From contig NZ_BAAAUN010000001.1 of the NCBI RefSeq assembly GCF_039533965.1, forward strand, positions 3,756,950 to 3,820,949: a DNA stretch of 64,000 nt. Reading direction: 5' to 3'. Below the pieces are notes generated by a model, which did no database searches, was not told the DNA's origin, and saw only the letters and a program-made list of their open reading frames with translations. The translations under genes were made by a program, and so were the position numbers. Below, piece after piece: positions 18,530 to 25,666 of the stretch. How positions within the stretch are numbered: the first letter of the stretch is position 1; every line of letters begins with the position of its first letter. The stretch comes from Microbacterium luteolum. Lineage in GTDB: Bacteria > Actinomycetota > Actinomycetes > Actinomycetales > Microbacteriaceae.

Positions 18530-18733
18530 CCCGAGGCGAACACGGAGACGCTTAGGGCGTCCAGCGTCAGTTTGCCGCACACGCGTACGCGCTCCGCGCG
18601 CGCGTATTGACCGATCGCGCACAGACAGTACTGAGGTCATCGACTCGATGGGTCGAAGTCGTGGACGCGGTCGGTCGGCCCATCGCACGCTGACGGTGGA
18701 TCTCTCGTGGTGTCGTTGCGTATAGTCGTCAGT

Positions 18734-18776
18734 GAAGCGCGGCAGGCAGTCCCCTCGGACAGCCGGGCCGCGTTTC
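18734..18776 (+). repeat. Hairpin motif, copy B
   Basis: A 10-bp stem (GAAGCGCGGC with GCCGCGTTTC, one G-T wobble) around a 23-nt loop AGGCAGTCC-CCTC-GGACAGCCGG. GTCC and GGAC can form an inner 4-bp stem with a CCTC tetraloop. Confidence 0.8.
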
Positions 18777-18797
18777 TCTTGCTGTACCCTGGTGCGT

Positions 18798-18840
18798 AGA
18801 GCGCGGCAGGCAGTTCCCGCGGACAGCTGAGCCGCGCTCT
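18798..18840 (+). repeat. Hairpin motif, copy C
   Basis: A perfect 10-bp stem (AGAGCGCGGC with GCCGCGCTCT) around a 23-nt loop AGGCAGTTC-CCGC-GGACAGCTGA. Outside the tetraloop this loop equals that of copy A, whose stem is different. Confidence 0.8.
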
Positions 18841-18848
18841 GTTCTTCG

Positions 18849-18900
18849 GAAGAAGCACGGCAGTCGGTTCACTCGGACCTTCCAGCCGTGCTCTTCTTCC
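18849..18900 (+). repeat. Hairpin motif, copy D (divergent)
   Basis: A 14-bp stem with a 2-nt bulge (GGAAGA plus AGCACGGC against GCCGTGCT plus TCTTCC) around a 23-nt loop, AGTCG-GTTC-ACTC-GGAC-CTTCCA. The inner GTTC/GGAC stem, GGC...GCC closing pairs and loop length are kept; the internal-loop bases are not. Confidence 0.7.
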
Positions 18901-18940
18901 GTGCGGCGGCGAGTTGCGGCGAGCGGCTTAGCCTTACGTG

Positions 18941-19138
18941 ATGACAACACGAGAGCAAGCTCTGCGAGAGCTCGGGCTGGTCGTCGCCGAGTTCTCGACG
19001 GAGTTCATGACGCAGACCCTCGAGGAAGCCGCTCGGCGAGCCTGGCGCGCCGACGGTCCGTCCCTCGACACACTCACGCAGCGGTGCGCGATGTTGCGGG
19101 CAAAGCTCGGACGCGGGGCTGCCCCGGCGGAGAGGTGA
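18941..19138 (+). CDS. Small 65-residue helical protein
   Basis: Begins MTTREQALRELGLVVAEFST and is almost entirely helical (FMTQTLEEAARRAWRADG). The ATG at 18941 is 12 bp after TAGCCT, matching the leaderless pattern nearby. It lies 41 bp after the hairpin array and converges with the minus-strand operon that ends at 19168. No family recognised. Confidence 0.6.
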   Translation: MTTREQALRELGLVVAEFSTEFMTQTLEEAARRAWRADGPSLDTLTQRCAMLRAKLGRGAAPAER

Positions 19139-19167
19139 TCTCAGCCGAGGCAGTCATGGCACACCTT

Positions 19168-19497
19168 TCAGTCGTCGAGTGCGCGTAGTTGCTCGTCGAC
19201 GGCGGCGCTCCGCTTGAGCTTTCGGCGTGCGGTCGCGAGCGCGTACAGCACCTCCATCGGGTCGTCGGTGCCAAGGCGTGCACGGATCTCCGCGGCACCG
19301 ACACGGACCTCACTCCCGAACGCGTCGGCAATCCGTGCCTGTCCGTTCTCCGCCCGCCGACCAACGAAGGTCCATGACTCCTCGGATGTGCCTGTGAGCA
19401 GCGCGACCGCGCGAGAGGAGAGCAAGACCTGGCCCTCGTGCTCGGCGACCAGGCCCTCCCGGATCAGGAACGCGACCTTGTCACCCTCTGACGTCAT
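19168..19497 (-). CDS. Unknown 109-residue protein, end of the right-hand operon
   Basis: Begins MTSEGDKVAFLIREGLVAEH; a mixed alpha/beta composition, no TM segment or motif recognised. It overlaps the preceding gene by 4 bp (ATGA), so it is coupled. It is last in a five-gene minus-strand operon that starts with the HTH gene at 21038. Confidence 0.68.
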   Translation of the reverse strand: MTSEGDKVAFLIREGLVAEHEGQVLLSSRAVALLTGTSEESWTFVGRRAENGQARIADAFGSEVRVGAAEIRARLGTDDPMEVLYALATARRKLKRSAAVDEQLRALDD

Positions 19498-19814
19498 GCC
19501 TCCGTCTCCTTGAGGATGGCCTGCGCTTCCGGGTGCGCAAGCACCGCGTTTGCCGCGCGGACGGCGGCGGTGTCGCGGGCGATCTCGTCCACGAGGACCT
19601 CGACCGTGGTCATGGCGTGGACGAGGGCGCCCATGAGTCGGGCGATGAACTCGCTCACCGCCGGGCCGTCGGACTGAATCTGCTCCGTTTCCTTGATGAC
19701 ACGGCTCTCGACCATGTCACCGCGCAGGTCCCCGAACTCGATGTTCGTCGCGATCGAGACGAGCTCCCTCGCTAGCTTGATCGATTGTGAGGTCTGCCGA
19801 ATTCGGAGAGTCAT
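19494..19814 (-). CDS. Unknown 106-residue helical protein
   Basis: Begins MTLRIRQTSQSIKLARELVS; helical, acidic, with long heptad-like stretches (VSEFIARLMGALVHAMTTVEVLVDEIARD). It overlaps both neighbours by 4 bp. Function unknown. Confidence 0.68.
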   Translation of the reverse strand: MTLRIRQTSQSIKLARELVSIATNIEFGDLRGDMVESRVIKETEQIQSDGPAVSEFIARLMGALVHAMTTVEVLVDEIARDTAAVRAANAVLAHPEAQAILKETEA

Positions 19815-20422
19815 GCGCGGATCTCCTCTACGGGGGCGTTCAGGTCGATGCCAGCAATGAACGCGAGGGTCGTGATGACGGTTCCGGTGTGAAGAGTCGT
19901 GCCCATCGGATCGAGCAGTGTGACGTCGCGGTCGCGCACCGAAACGCTGAGGCCGTCCCGACGTGCGACGCGGCGAAGATGCGCAACATCCCGTCGGTGT
20001 GCTGCTTCATGATCGTCAACTCCCTCGGCGCTCACGACGATCGCACGCTGGCCATCTCGGTGCAGTAGTTCGTACGTGCCGTGCCAGACGATCAGCGCCC
20101 CTTCGCAGAGGTGAACGCCCGGTTTGCGGCGGCTCTTCTCGTCCACGCTGAAATAGTCGAACCCGTGGCGGTACGTGCCGCGTTTGTCGAATGACCACGA
20201 CTCGCACAGGACGCCGCTCGTCGGAGACTTGGCCTGGAGAATGCGCGCCAGGTGTGCGTCGACACCACCGTCACGGAGCCTCTTCACGGTGTTCTCGATA
20301 ATGGTCTGACGGTGAACCCACAGTTCCCAGATCTCGCGCTTGACGCGTTCCGCTTCGGCTTGAGCGACCTCGAGAATGGTGCCGTTGTCGCTTGCAGTGA
20401 GGATTTGATCTACAGTAAGCAT
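19811..20422 (-). CDS. Unknown 203-residue element protein
   Basis: Begins MLTVDQILTASDNGTILEVA; a helical N-terminus, then an aromatic beta-rich part (SWSFDKRGTYRHGFDYFSVDE, GALIVWHGTYELLHRDG). The ATG at 20422 has AAAGGAA upstream; a longer in-frame start would add a 35-residue low-complexity lead. No family recognised. Third gene of the right-hand operon. Confidence 0.7.
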   Translation of the reverse strand: MLTVDQILTASDNGTILEVAQAEAERVKREIWELWVHRQTIIENTVKRLRDGGVDAHLARILQAKSPTSGVLCESWSFDKRGTYRHGFDYFSVDEKSRRKPGVHLCEGALIVWHGTYELLHRDGQRAIVVSAEGVDDHEAAHRRDVAHLRRVARRDGLSVSVRDRDVTLLDPMGTTLHTGTVITTLAFIAGIDLNAPVEEIRA

Positions 20423-20511
20423 TGATTCGTTCCTTTCGAAGGGGTTCGATTTCTCGCCCTCGCGCTGGTTGCCGCCAGCAGCGGGGGCTTTCTTCTTGGT
20501 GATCGCCGAGC

Positions 20512-20829
20512 TCAAGAGAGCGTCCAAGCCGTCGCCCGGTTACCGAGCCGTGAGTACGCGAGCTCTCCCGCATCTCGGACATGGCCGATGCGCACGAGCT
20601 TCGCGCGAGCGGTGCGGATCCGCTGCGCCGTCACCTGCGGCACCGAGGAATGTGCCAACGCGCGAGCATTGTACTTCTCGACGATCTGCTCATCCGTCAG
20701 CGCTCCGGACTCCGTCAGGATGACGGTGATCGCTGCAGCGACGCGTTCCTTCGCAGCCAGGGAGAGCGTCTCTTCGGCGTCGCTCGAGGTGCCCGTATCG
20801 AGGGCCATCGCTGGCGTATGGGTCGACAT
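20512..20829 (-). CDS. Winged-helix-like protein, 105 residues
   Basis: Begins MSTHTPAMALDTGTSSDAEE. The C-terminal two thirds (GALTDEQIVEKYNARALAHS, VTAQRIRTARAKLVRIGHV) read like a winged helix that many phages use for transcription control. Its start overlaps the stop of the HTH gene upstream (TGATG), so the pair is coupled. Specific function is unknown. Confidence 0.7.
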   Translation of the reverse strand: MSTHTPAMALDTGTSSDAEETLSLAAKERVAAAITVILTESGALTDEQIVEKYNARALAHSSVPQVTAQRIRTARAKLVRIGHVRDAGELAYSRLGNRATAWTLS

Positions 20830-21038
20830 CACGCCGCTCCTGCGCTTGACGCCTCGATCCACGCAAGGACATCTGCGCGGCGATAGCGCACAGCACCGCC
20901 GAGGCGAACGAACTTCGGGCCCTGGCCCTCTCCAGCCCAGCGGGCGAGAGTGGGGACAGACGTCTGCGTGTACTCGGCGACCTGCCGGCGGGTGGCCAGA
21001 TCGGGGAGTTCGACGCGACCAATCTCTTGGGTTGTCAT
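20829..21038 (-). CDS. Excisionase/AlpA-like HTH protein
   Basis: A 69-residue winged HTH: LATRRQVAEYTQTSVPTLARWAGEGQGPKFVRLGGAVRYRRADVLAWI, the standard HTH_17 form. It is the first gene of the right-hand minus operon and diverges from the XRE gene at 21155. The ATG at 21038 begins the conserved part. It is the second protein of this type in the element; either this one or the gene at 7884 may be the true excisionase. Confidence 0.8.
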   Translation of the reverse strand: MTTQEIGRVELPDLATRRQVAEYTQTSVPTLARWAGEGQGPKFVRLGGAVRYRRADVLAWIEASSAGAA

Positions 21039-21154
21039 TGGTTGACTACCTTTCGGTGTAGGAGTAGGCGACTGATGACGCCTAATTCCAGAGTGCATCA
21101 TCATCCACAGGTTGTCAACTGTTCCCGATCGACGGTATGCGCTATCGTCAATTC
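21039..21154. promoter_or_regulatory. Second divergent control region
   Basis: It holds an odd palindrome GTTG-T-CAAC (21111-21119) that on the minus strand reads TTGACA and fits a -35 box, and a TATCGT -10 box (21143-21148) 12 bp before the GTG of the + strand repressor. This makes that gene leaderless. Confidence 0.55.
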
Positions 21155-21967
21155 GTGACTACTTCTGAACCGCGATCCCTCAAAGATTGGGAAGCCGAGC
21201 ACGCCGACCGCATCGTTGCTGCGATCAATCAGCTGCGCGAACGCTACGGGTGGACTATTGCTCGGCTCCGCGAAGAACTAGCCCCATACGGGTGGACGCC
21301 GTCACTGGAGACGCTCAACGGGATTCTGAGTGCCAAGAAGCGCAAGGCGTTCTCGGTCGGCGAGATCTTCGCGTTCGCGCGGGCGCTTAGGGTTTCGCCG
21401 ACGTACCTCATCACGGGGCTTCCGCTCGGCGCGCCGCTCCCGGAGGGGCCCTTGCTCCCCGAGGCCGATGTCATCTCTGCGTTTTCGTGGGTCACCGACG
21501 CCGAGCTCCACATCGTCGGGGGATCGGCGCTCGGGACGTTCGCCAAATATGCCAATGCGATGAACTACGCGAAGTGGCACAACGCCTTGTGGATGGCGGG
21601 CCGCCCCTCCCGCTACCTCGTGGACGACCTGCGAGATCTCGCGTTTAGACGCAGACAGTGGCGGTCATATGCCGAGCAGTTCAACGTGCCGGAGGTCCCG
21701 GATCTGCCCGCCGAGCTTGAGTCTCTCAGACTCGATGAGTGGGTCGACACTCGAGACCCAGACGTTGACCGTGGGAACTCCTCTGAGTTCGGGCTCCCCG
21801 TCGGCATGGACCTCGACGCGTTGTTGCCCCTCGGTGAATCGTTCAGTGGCCAGGCGTGGATGATGACTGCCCGCGACTACATCGATCGCATGGACGCCGC
21901 GCGAGCTGAACTAGACAAGCTCAAAGCGAGGGGGGAACGTGGCGAGGCCGCGGACACCCCTGAATAG
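21155..21967 (+). CDS. XRE-family repressor, second switch
   Basis: 270 residues. The N-terminal HTH reads VAAINQLRERYGWTIARLRE, WTPSLETLNGILSAKKRKAFSVGEIFAFARALRVSPTYLITG. The remaining part is helical without a peptidase motif. The GTG at 21155 is chosen because a TATCGT box lies 12 bp upstream; the ATG at 21137 would fall inside the promoter. It diverges from the excisionase-like operon and overlaps the integrase start by 29 bp, so it and the integrase are probably made together. Confidence 0.82.
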   Translation: MTTSEPRSLKDWEAEHADRIVAAINQLRERYGWTIARLREELAPYGWTPSLETLNGILSAKKRKAFSVGEIFAFARALRVSPTYLITGLPLGAPLPEGPLLPEADVISAFSWVTDAELHIVGGSALGTFAKYANAMNYAKWHNALWMAGRPSRYLVDDLRDLAFRRRQWRSYAEQFNVPEVPDLPAELESLRLDEWVDTRDPDVDRGNSSEFGLPVGMDLDALLPLGESFSGQAWMMTARDYIDRMDAARAELDKLKARGERGEAADTPE

Positions 21968-23015
21968 TTACGGCCGGATCTCGACGGTCGAGATCGAGTC
22001 CGGGAAGTGGCGCGCGCGCACCCGCTACCGATTCGACGACGGGAAGTTGCGGCAGGTCGAGAAGTTCGCGCCGTCGCGCGCGAAGGCGGAGGCCGCGCTC
22101 AAGCAAGCGCTCACCACGATCCAGGCGGGAACCGCGGTCGACGTGAAGCGAGAGACTCGCATCCGAGATCTCGGCGAACGATTCTTGACATCGAAGGCCG
22201 ACCGGGCGCCGCGCACCTTGGAGACATACCGGCACAGCGTGCGGAAGGTCATCATCCCGAGGATCGGTGACCTCGCCGTTTCGGAGGCGACCGCCGAGCG
22301 ACTGCAGCGCACCCTCGACGCGATCGCTGCCGAGAATGGGCCCGGCGAGGCCAAGAAGGCGCGCGCGGTGCTGTCCGGCATGATGGGGCTCGCCGCCCGC
22401 TCTGACGCGGTGAAGGCGAACCCGGTGCGCGAGCTCGCGCCGATCCAGGCGAAGGCTGTCGGCGCGACGGCCGTGCCGCTCGCCGAGCTGCCGAGCATGC
22501 TCCAGCGACTGGCAAGCGACGAGGCGGCGGCCTCGTCGGGGCTCGCCGACCTCGTGACCTTCCTCGCCGGCACTGGCGTGCGGATCAGCGAAGCGCTCGA
22601 CCTGGACGTCTCCGACGTCGACGGGAACGTGGTGACCATTCGGAAGTCGAAGACGACCGCGGGGGAGCGGCGCATCACCATGCCCGCCGCCGTCGCCGAG
22701 ATGCTCAAGAGTCGAACTTCGGGTTCCCGGGAACCCGAAGTTCCGCTGTTCCCGACGCCGCTCGGCAAGCGTCGCGATCGCCGCAACACGTCCGGCGAGT
22801 GGCAGGCAGCGCGCGAGCGTCTGGGCCTCGGGGACTACACGTTCCACTCGTTCCGTAAGACCGTCGCCACGGCTCTCGATCAGGCCGGACTTTCGGCGCG
22901 GGACATCGCTGAGTATCTGGGGCATGCGAACCCATCGCTGACTCTCAACACCTACATGTCGAAGACGGTCGGCGGACGGCGCGCGGCTGACGCTCTCGAT
23001 GCCGTGTTGGGCTAG
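21939..23015 (+). CDS. int: Tyrosine recombinase (integrase)
   Basis: 358 residues with the full catalytic set: Arg in GVRISEALDLD (about residue 215), HSFRKT (His 303, Arg 306), His in LGHANPS (about 329) and the nucleophile Tyr in NTYMSK (about 339). An N-terminal AP2-like arm-binding domain and a SAM-like core-binding domain (ETYRHSVRKVIIPRIGDL) precede it. The GTG at 21939 has GAGGGGGG upstream. It lies about 0.9 kb from attR and presumably moves the element between tRNA-Thr and a circle. Confidence 0.95.
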   Translation: MARPRTPLNSYGRISTVEIESGKWRARTRYRFDDGKLRQVEKFAPSRAKAEAALKQALTTIQAGTAVDVKRETRIRDLGERFLTSKADRAPRTLETYRHSVRKVIIPRIGDLAVSEATAERLQRTLDAIAAENGPGEAKKARAVLSGMMGLAARSDAVKANPVRELAPIQAKAVGATAVPLAELPSMLQRLASDEAAASSGLADLVTFLAGTGVRISEALDLDVSDVDGNVVTIRKSKTTAGERRITMPAAVAEMLKSRTSGSREPEVPLFPTPLGKRRDRRNTSGEWQAARERLGLGDYTFHSFRKTVATALDQAGLSARDIAEYLGHANPSLTLNTYMSKTVGGRRAADALDAVLG

Positions 23016-23698
23016 TTCTTGCGCTCCAGTTGCGGCCACTGGGCGTAGAAATCGTTGAGCCCGGGCGCTAAGGGGTCGTGCTCGACGAACCATTTCCGCG
23101 CCGGCCCTCCCACGCTGTTGAGCACGTCCCGCATTGCTCGCCGCTTGCCCCTCAGATCGAGCGCGAAGACTGGTTCGTGGTGCGCGACGCGGTTCCGGAA
23201 GTCGTAGGCGATCGAGACGGACTGGGCGATGCTCGCGGCGGACACGCCATGCCTGTTTGGGAAGGATTGCTCGATCGCGTCGTCCCAGAGCTTTTGCTTT
23301 CCCTGGTGGCGGGCCGAGGGGAGCATGTAGCGCCAGGTGCCGAGCGAGAGCTGAGCGACGACGTCATCGTGCGTGGGGCTCCGCTTGCGTCCAACTGCAC
23401 GCCAGGCCGCATCCCTCGCGTCCTTCAGGCGCTCGAGACCAATAACGGCGAGAAGAAGAGGCGCTGCGTGCAAGGTCCAGTCGGCTCTGCCGCAGGCCGA
23501 GAGGTTCCACCGCGCGAGTTCGGCGTCCAGAGCGTTGCGTAGGATCACTTCGAAATAGTGCAGTGACGTGAAGGCCAGCCCACTCACCTGAGCGTTTGCT
23601 CGATACAGATCGAGTGCGATCGCTTCATCTCCGCCGCATGCGCTGACATACGTCGACAATCTCGGTTGACTCAGATATGTCACGATGTCGACTGGCAT
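23012..23698 (-). CDS. Abi-like HEPN protein (candidate phage defence)
   Basis: 228 residues, similar in layout to the Abi_2/AbiD-AbiF group: SGLAFTSLHYFEVILRNALDAEL near the start, GTWRYMLPS in the middle, and the HEPN RNase signature in FRNRVAHHEPVF (Arg168, His173, an R-x4-H motif). Such proteins abort infection by cleaving RNA when triggered. It lies between the integrase and attR, converging with int by 4 bp, a usual cargo slot. No antitoxin gene is adjacent. A leaderless or weak promoter near 23700 is assumed. Confidence 0.8.
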   Translation of the reverse strand: MPVDIVTYLSQPRLSTYVSACGGDEAIALDLYRANAQVSGLAFTSLHYFEVILRNALDAELARWNLSACGRADWTLHAAPLLLAVIGLERLKDARDAAWRAVGRKRSPTHDDVVAQLSLGTWRYMLPSARHQGKQKLWDDAIEQSFPNRHGVSAASIAQSVSIAYDFRNRVAHHEPVFALDLRGKRRAMRDVLNSVGGPARKWFVEHDPLAPGLNDFYAQWPQLERKN

Positions 23699-23758
23699 GC
23701 CCTGATCGTATTAGAGTGGAAGAGAAGACGTCGCATCTTCCAACGACGTTTACGCTCT

Positions 23759-23794
23759 AAGCGGCTCGCACCCTTCCGGGGGGGCGAGCCGCTT
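23759..23794. terminator. Hairpin terminator in the attR flank
   Basis: A perfect 11-bp stem (AAGCGGCTCGC with GCGAGCCGCTT) with a 14-nt loop, then TTTG. It shields the integrase/Abi region from the tRNA side. Confidence 0.75.
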
Positions 23795-23854
23795 TGCGCG
23801 TGCGTCGACTGCTGGTCGCTTAGACTCGTAGCCAGCGTTTACCCGGCGCAAATG

Positions 23855-23872
23855 TGCGGGGTTTGTGCGGGA
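23855..23872 (+). promoter_or_regulatory. Candidate integrase arm sites, right end
   Basis: TGCGGGGT at 23855 and TGCGGGA at 23866, 11 bp apart, same orientation and step as the left-end pair. Confidence 0.55.
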
Positions 23873-23908
23873 TCGGCTACCGCCGAACTCCTGCAGACGC
23901 CCCGAGAT

Positions 23909-23924
23909 CCGCGGAATTCCGCGG
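23909..23924. promoter_or_regulatory. 16-bp palindrome abutting attR
   Basis: CCGCGGAATTCCGCGG is a perfect palindrome ending 3 bp before the tRNA repeat. It may be bound by an element protein or affect expression of the rebuilt tRNA. Confidence 0.5.
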
Positions 23925-23926
23925 TT

Positions 23927-23966
23927 CGCCGACTTGGCGCAATTGGTAGCGCACCGTACTTGTAAT
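23927..23966 (+). repeat. attR: 40-bp repeat at the rebuilt tRNA 5' half
   Basis: Identical to 7655-7694; here it continues into the rest of a complete tRNA. Confidence 0.93.
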
Positions 23967-24000
23967 ACGGGGGTTACGGGTTCGAGTCCCGTAGTCGGCT
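23928..24000 (+). tRNA. tRNA-Thr(TGT)
   Basis: A 73-nt cloverleaf: acceptor GCCGACT with AGTCGGC, D-stem GCGC, anticodon stem CCGTA/TACGG with loop CTTGTAA (anticodon TGT), T-arm ACGGG-TTCGAGT-CCCGT. No CCA is encoded. The 5' half comes from the element, so the gene has no host promoter directly upstream. Confidence 0.93.
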
Positions 24001-24102
24001 CTCAGATCTCTTACGAGAGTATGGAAACTTCAATTCCAAGAGCTCCGGACCTCTCTCTGGTCCAGCGAAACGCCGCGAGCCGTGCGAGCTATGCTCACCA
24101 GC

Positions 24103-24657
24103 ATGAAGAGACGCACCATCGCCGTGGCACTCGTCGCTGTCGCTGTTCTGATCACCGGCTGTACGGCGAAGGACGAAGCTGAGCCGTCGAAGACACCATC
24201 GGCGAGCACCCCCAGCGCGACACCAGCAGAAACACCCACGCCGACGCCGGATCCGGTTGTGAACGTCGTCGGCAGCACGGTCGAACTCAGTTCCGGATCG
24301 ACGGTCGCCGTGCTCGGATACGAGCCGGCGTCGGCCCCGGAAGCTCCGTTGCCGCAGCAGGCGAGCAGTCACTGGGTTTCGATCGATGTGCAGGTCTGTA
24401 ACAACACCGCTGACGATGGTTCCGCGAGCACTGCTCCATGGACGCTCCGTGACAGCGACTCGCGCAGCTACGAGTCCTCGAGCACCGGCTACAACCAGTT
24501 CCCGAATCCGCAGTATGCCTGGGGCGACGTCGATCTCTTCGCCGGTGAGTGCCTCCGCGGCTGGATCACGTTCCCGGTGCTCGATGGTGCGACGTTGACC
24601 AACGTGCGTTACGTCTCTCCGTCTACGGGCGACCGGGTCGACTGGGTGCTGGGATAG
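24103..24657 (+). CDS. Secreted lipoprotein
   Basis: 184 residues with a lipoprotein signal (MKRRTIAVALVAVAVLITGC, Cys at the lipobox), a Thr/Pro/Ser-rich linker, and a beta-sandwich domain resembling DUF4352/telokin-like lipoproteins (WVSIDVQVCNN, VDLFAGECLRGWITFPV). Two Cys in the domain may form a disulphide. A TATGCT -10 box 13 bp before the ATG suggests a leaderless mRNA. It is the first gene after the tRNA. Function unknown. Confidence 0.8.
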   Translation: MKRRTIAVALVAVAVLITGCTAKDEAEPSKTPSASTPSATPAETPTPTPDPVVNVVGSTVELSSGSTVAVLGYEPASAPEAPLPQQASSHWVSIDVQVCNNTADDGSASTAPWTLRDSDSRSYESSSTGYNQFPNPQYAWGDVDLFAGECLRGWITFPVLDGATLTNVRYVSPSTGDRVDWVLG

Positions 24658-25090
24658 CTCGTCGTCGTGCGAGCCGTGGGGCACCCGACCGCTCCGTCAC
24701 CATCCGCGCCGGCCTGCGATGCCGTGCCCGCGATCGGGGTGACCGATGTCAGCCCAGCGAACCGGAGCGACGCCGCCGCAGCAGCCTCACCCTCGGAAGC
24801 GGCGACTCTGATCAGGCGCTGTGCGAGGTCGTCGGCGCGGAGGCCCGAGACGATCTGCATGGCGTGTGCCTGCAGTTCGTGGGTCGCGGCGGCCGGTGGG
24901 ACGCGAGCTCGGCGAACACGCGGTTCCGCGCCTGGCGCTCTGCCGCCTTCATACCCATCCCGCCGGGAGCGGTGGGGAGCAACGCGGAGAGGCGGAAGTC
25001 GCGCACCGCACGCCTCGCGACCTCCCGGATCAGTTCGTCCTCGGCGTCCCGGTGCCGCTGTGGGTGGTAGCGAGAGAGCTCCTCGACCAT
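24609..25090 (-). pseudogene. Possible frameshifted gene
   Basis: On the minus strand a protein-like frame (MVEELSRYHPQRHRDAEDEL ... KAAERQARNRVFAELASH) runs from 25090 to about 24890. The natural continuation (THELQAHAMQIVSGLRADDL) is in the next frame and runs to 24609. One indel would join them into a helical protein of about 160 residues. The support is composition and continuity only, and the end overlaps the lipoprotein gene. No ribosome site is clear. Confidence 0.28.
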
Positions 25091-25171
25091 TTCTTCGACG
25101 GACTCACGCTCAAGGGTGCCGGATGAACAGCGCCACGATGCCCTCCGAGCGTCGCCGCTATGCTTCGCTGC

Positions 25172-25492
25172 ATGGAGATCTTCATCAGCGTGGCCGCGCT
25201 CGTCGTCGGTGTCGTCGCGGCGATCATCGCAATCTGGCAGGCCAACATCTCGAAGGAGCAGTTGAAGCTCGCGAAGGACACTGAAGACCGAACGGAGCGC
25301 GCACTCGAAGAGATTCGCCGCGTGACCGGCGAGACGCGACAGATCAGCCAAGACGTGAAGAACAACGTCGAGTCGCAGATCTCGAAGGTGATCGATAGCA
25401 AGCTGGACGCGGAGCGCAACACCCAGGCTCAGGGTGCAGAGTTCATGAAGCTGCTCATGCAGAATGTTCAGAAGCCTGGCGGGCCTCAGTAG
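25172..25492 (+). CDS. N-terminal TM plus coiled-coil protein, leaderless
   Basis: 106 residues: one TM helix (MEIFISVAALVVGVVAAIIAIW), then a continuous charged coiled coil (SKEQLKLAKDTEDRTERALEEI and on). A TATGCT -10 box 13 bp before the ATG indicates a leaderless transcript. The layout resembles the protein at 28284 and the C-terminal part of the one at 26471. No family recognised. Confidence 0.72.
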   Translation: MEIFISVAALVVGVVAAIIAIWQANISKEQLKLAKDTEDRTERALEEIRRVTGETRQISQDVKNNVESQISKVIDSKLDAERNTQAQGAEFMKLLMQNVQKPGGPQ

Positions 25493-25666
25493 CCCGTAGA
25501 CTTCCTCCGACTCGTCAGTGTCGCGAGTCTTTCTACGTGGAGTGCGAGGACTCGGGCCTTCTGATCTTCAGATAGCGCAACGATGGTTCAGCTCGACTCG
25601 GGCCTCTTGCCCTGTGCGCGATGCGTGTGTTGAACGCGGGGTAACGTGCGTCGATATCATGTGCGG

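Larger units (their letters stand above)
18530..18940. other. 411-bp non-coding stretch with three tandem hairpins
   Basis: It has an alternating CG tract (about 18575-18610) and then hairpin copies B, C and D. No protein-like frame is present. Confidence 0.6.
7655..23966. mobile_element. 16.3-kb integrative element (satellite or cryptic-prophage-like) in tRNA-Thr(TGT)
   Basis: It is bounded by an exact 40-bp direct repeat (7655-7694 and 23927-23966) that is the 5' half of a tRNA-Thr gene. Inside are a tyrosine integrase next to the right end, excisionase-like HTH genes, two XRE-type repressors, a replication-initiator-like gene, small phage-type genes and one tape measure gene. No terminase, portal, capsid or lysis gene is present. 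This composition suggests a phage satellite, a decayed prophage or a plasmid-like integrative element; sequence alone does not settle which. Confidence 0.93.

Noticed and set aside
18734..18900. The three tandem hairpins as a CRISPR array
   Set aside because: The units are structured and variable in the stem, not identical repeats with unique spacers, and there are no cas genes.
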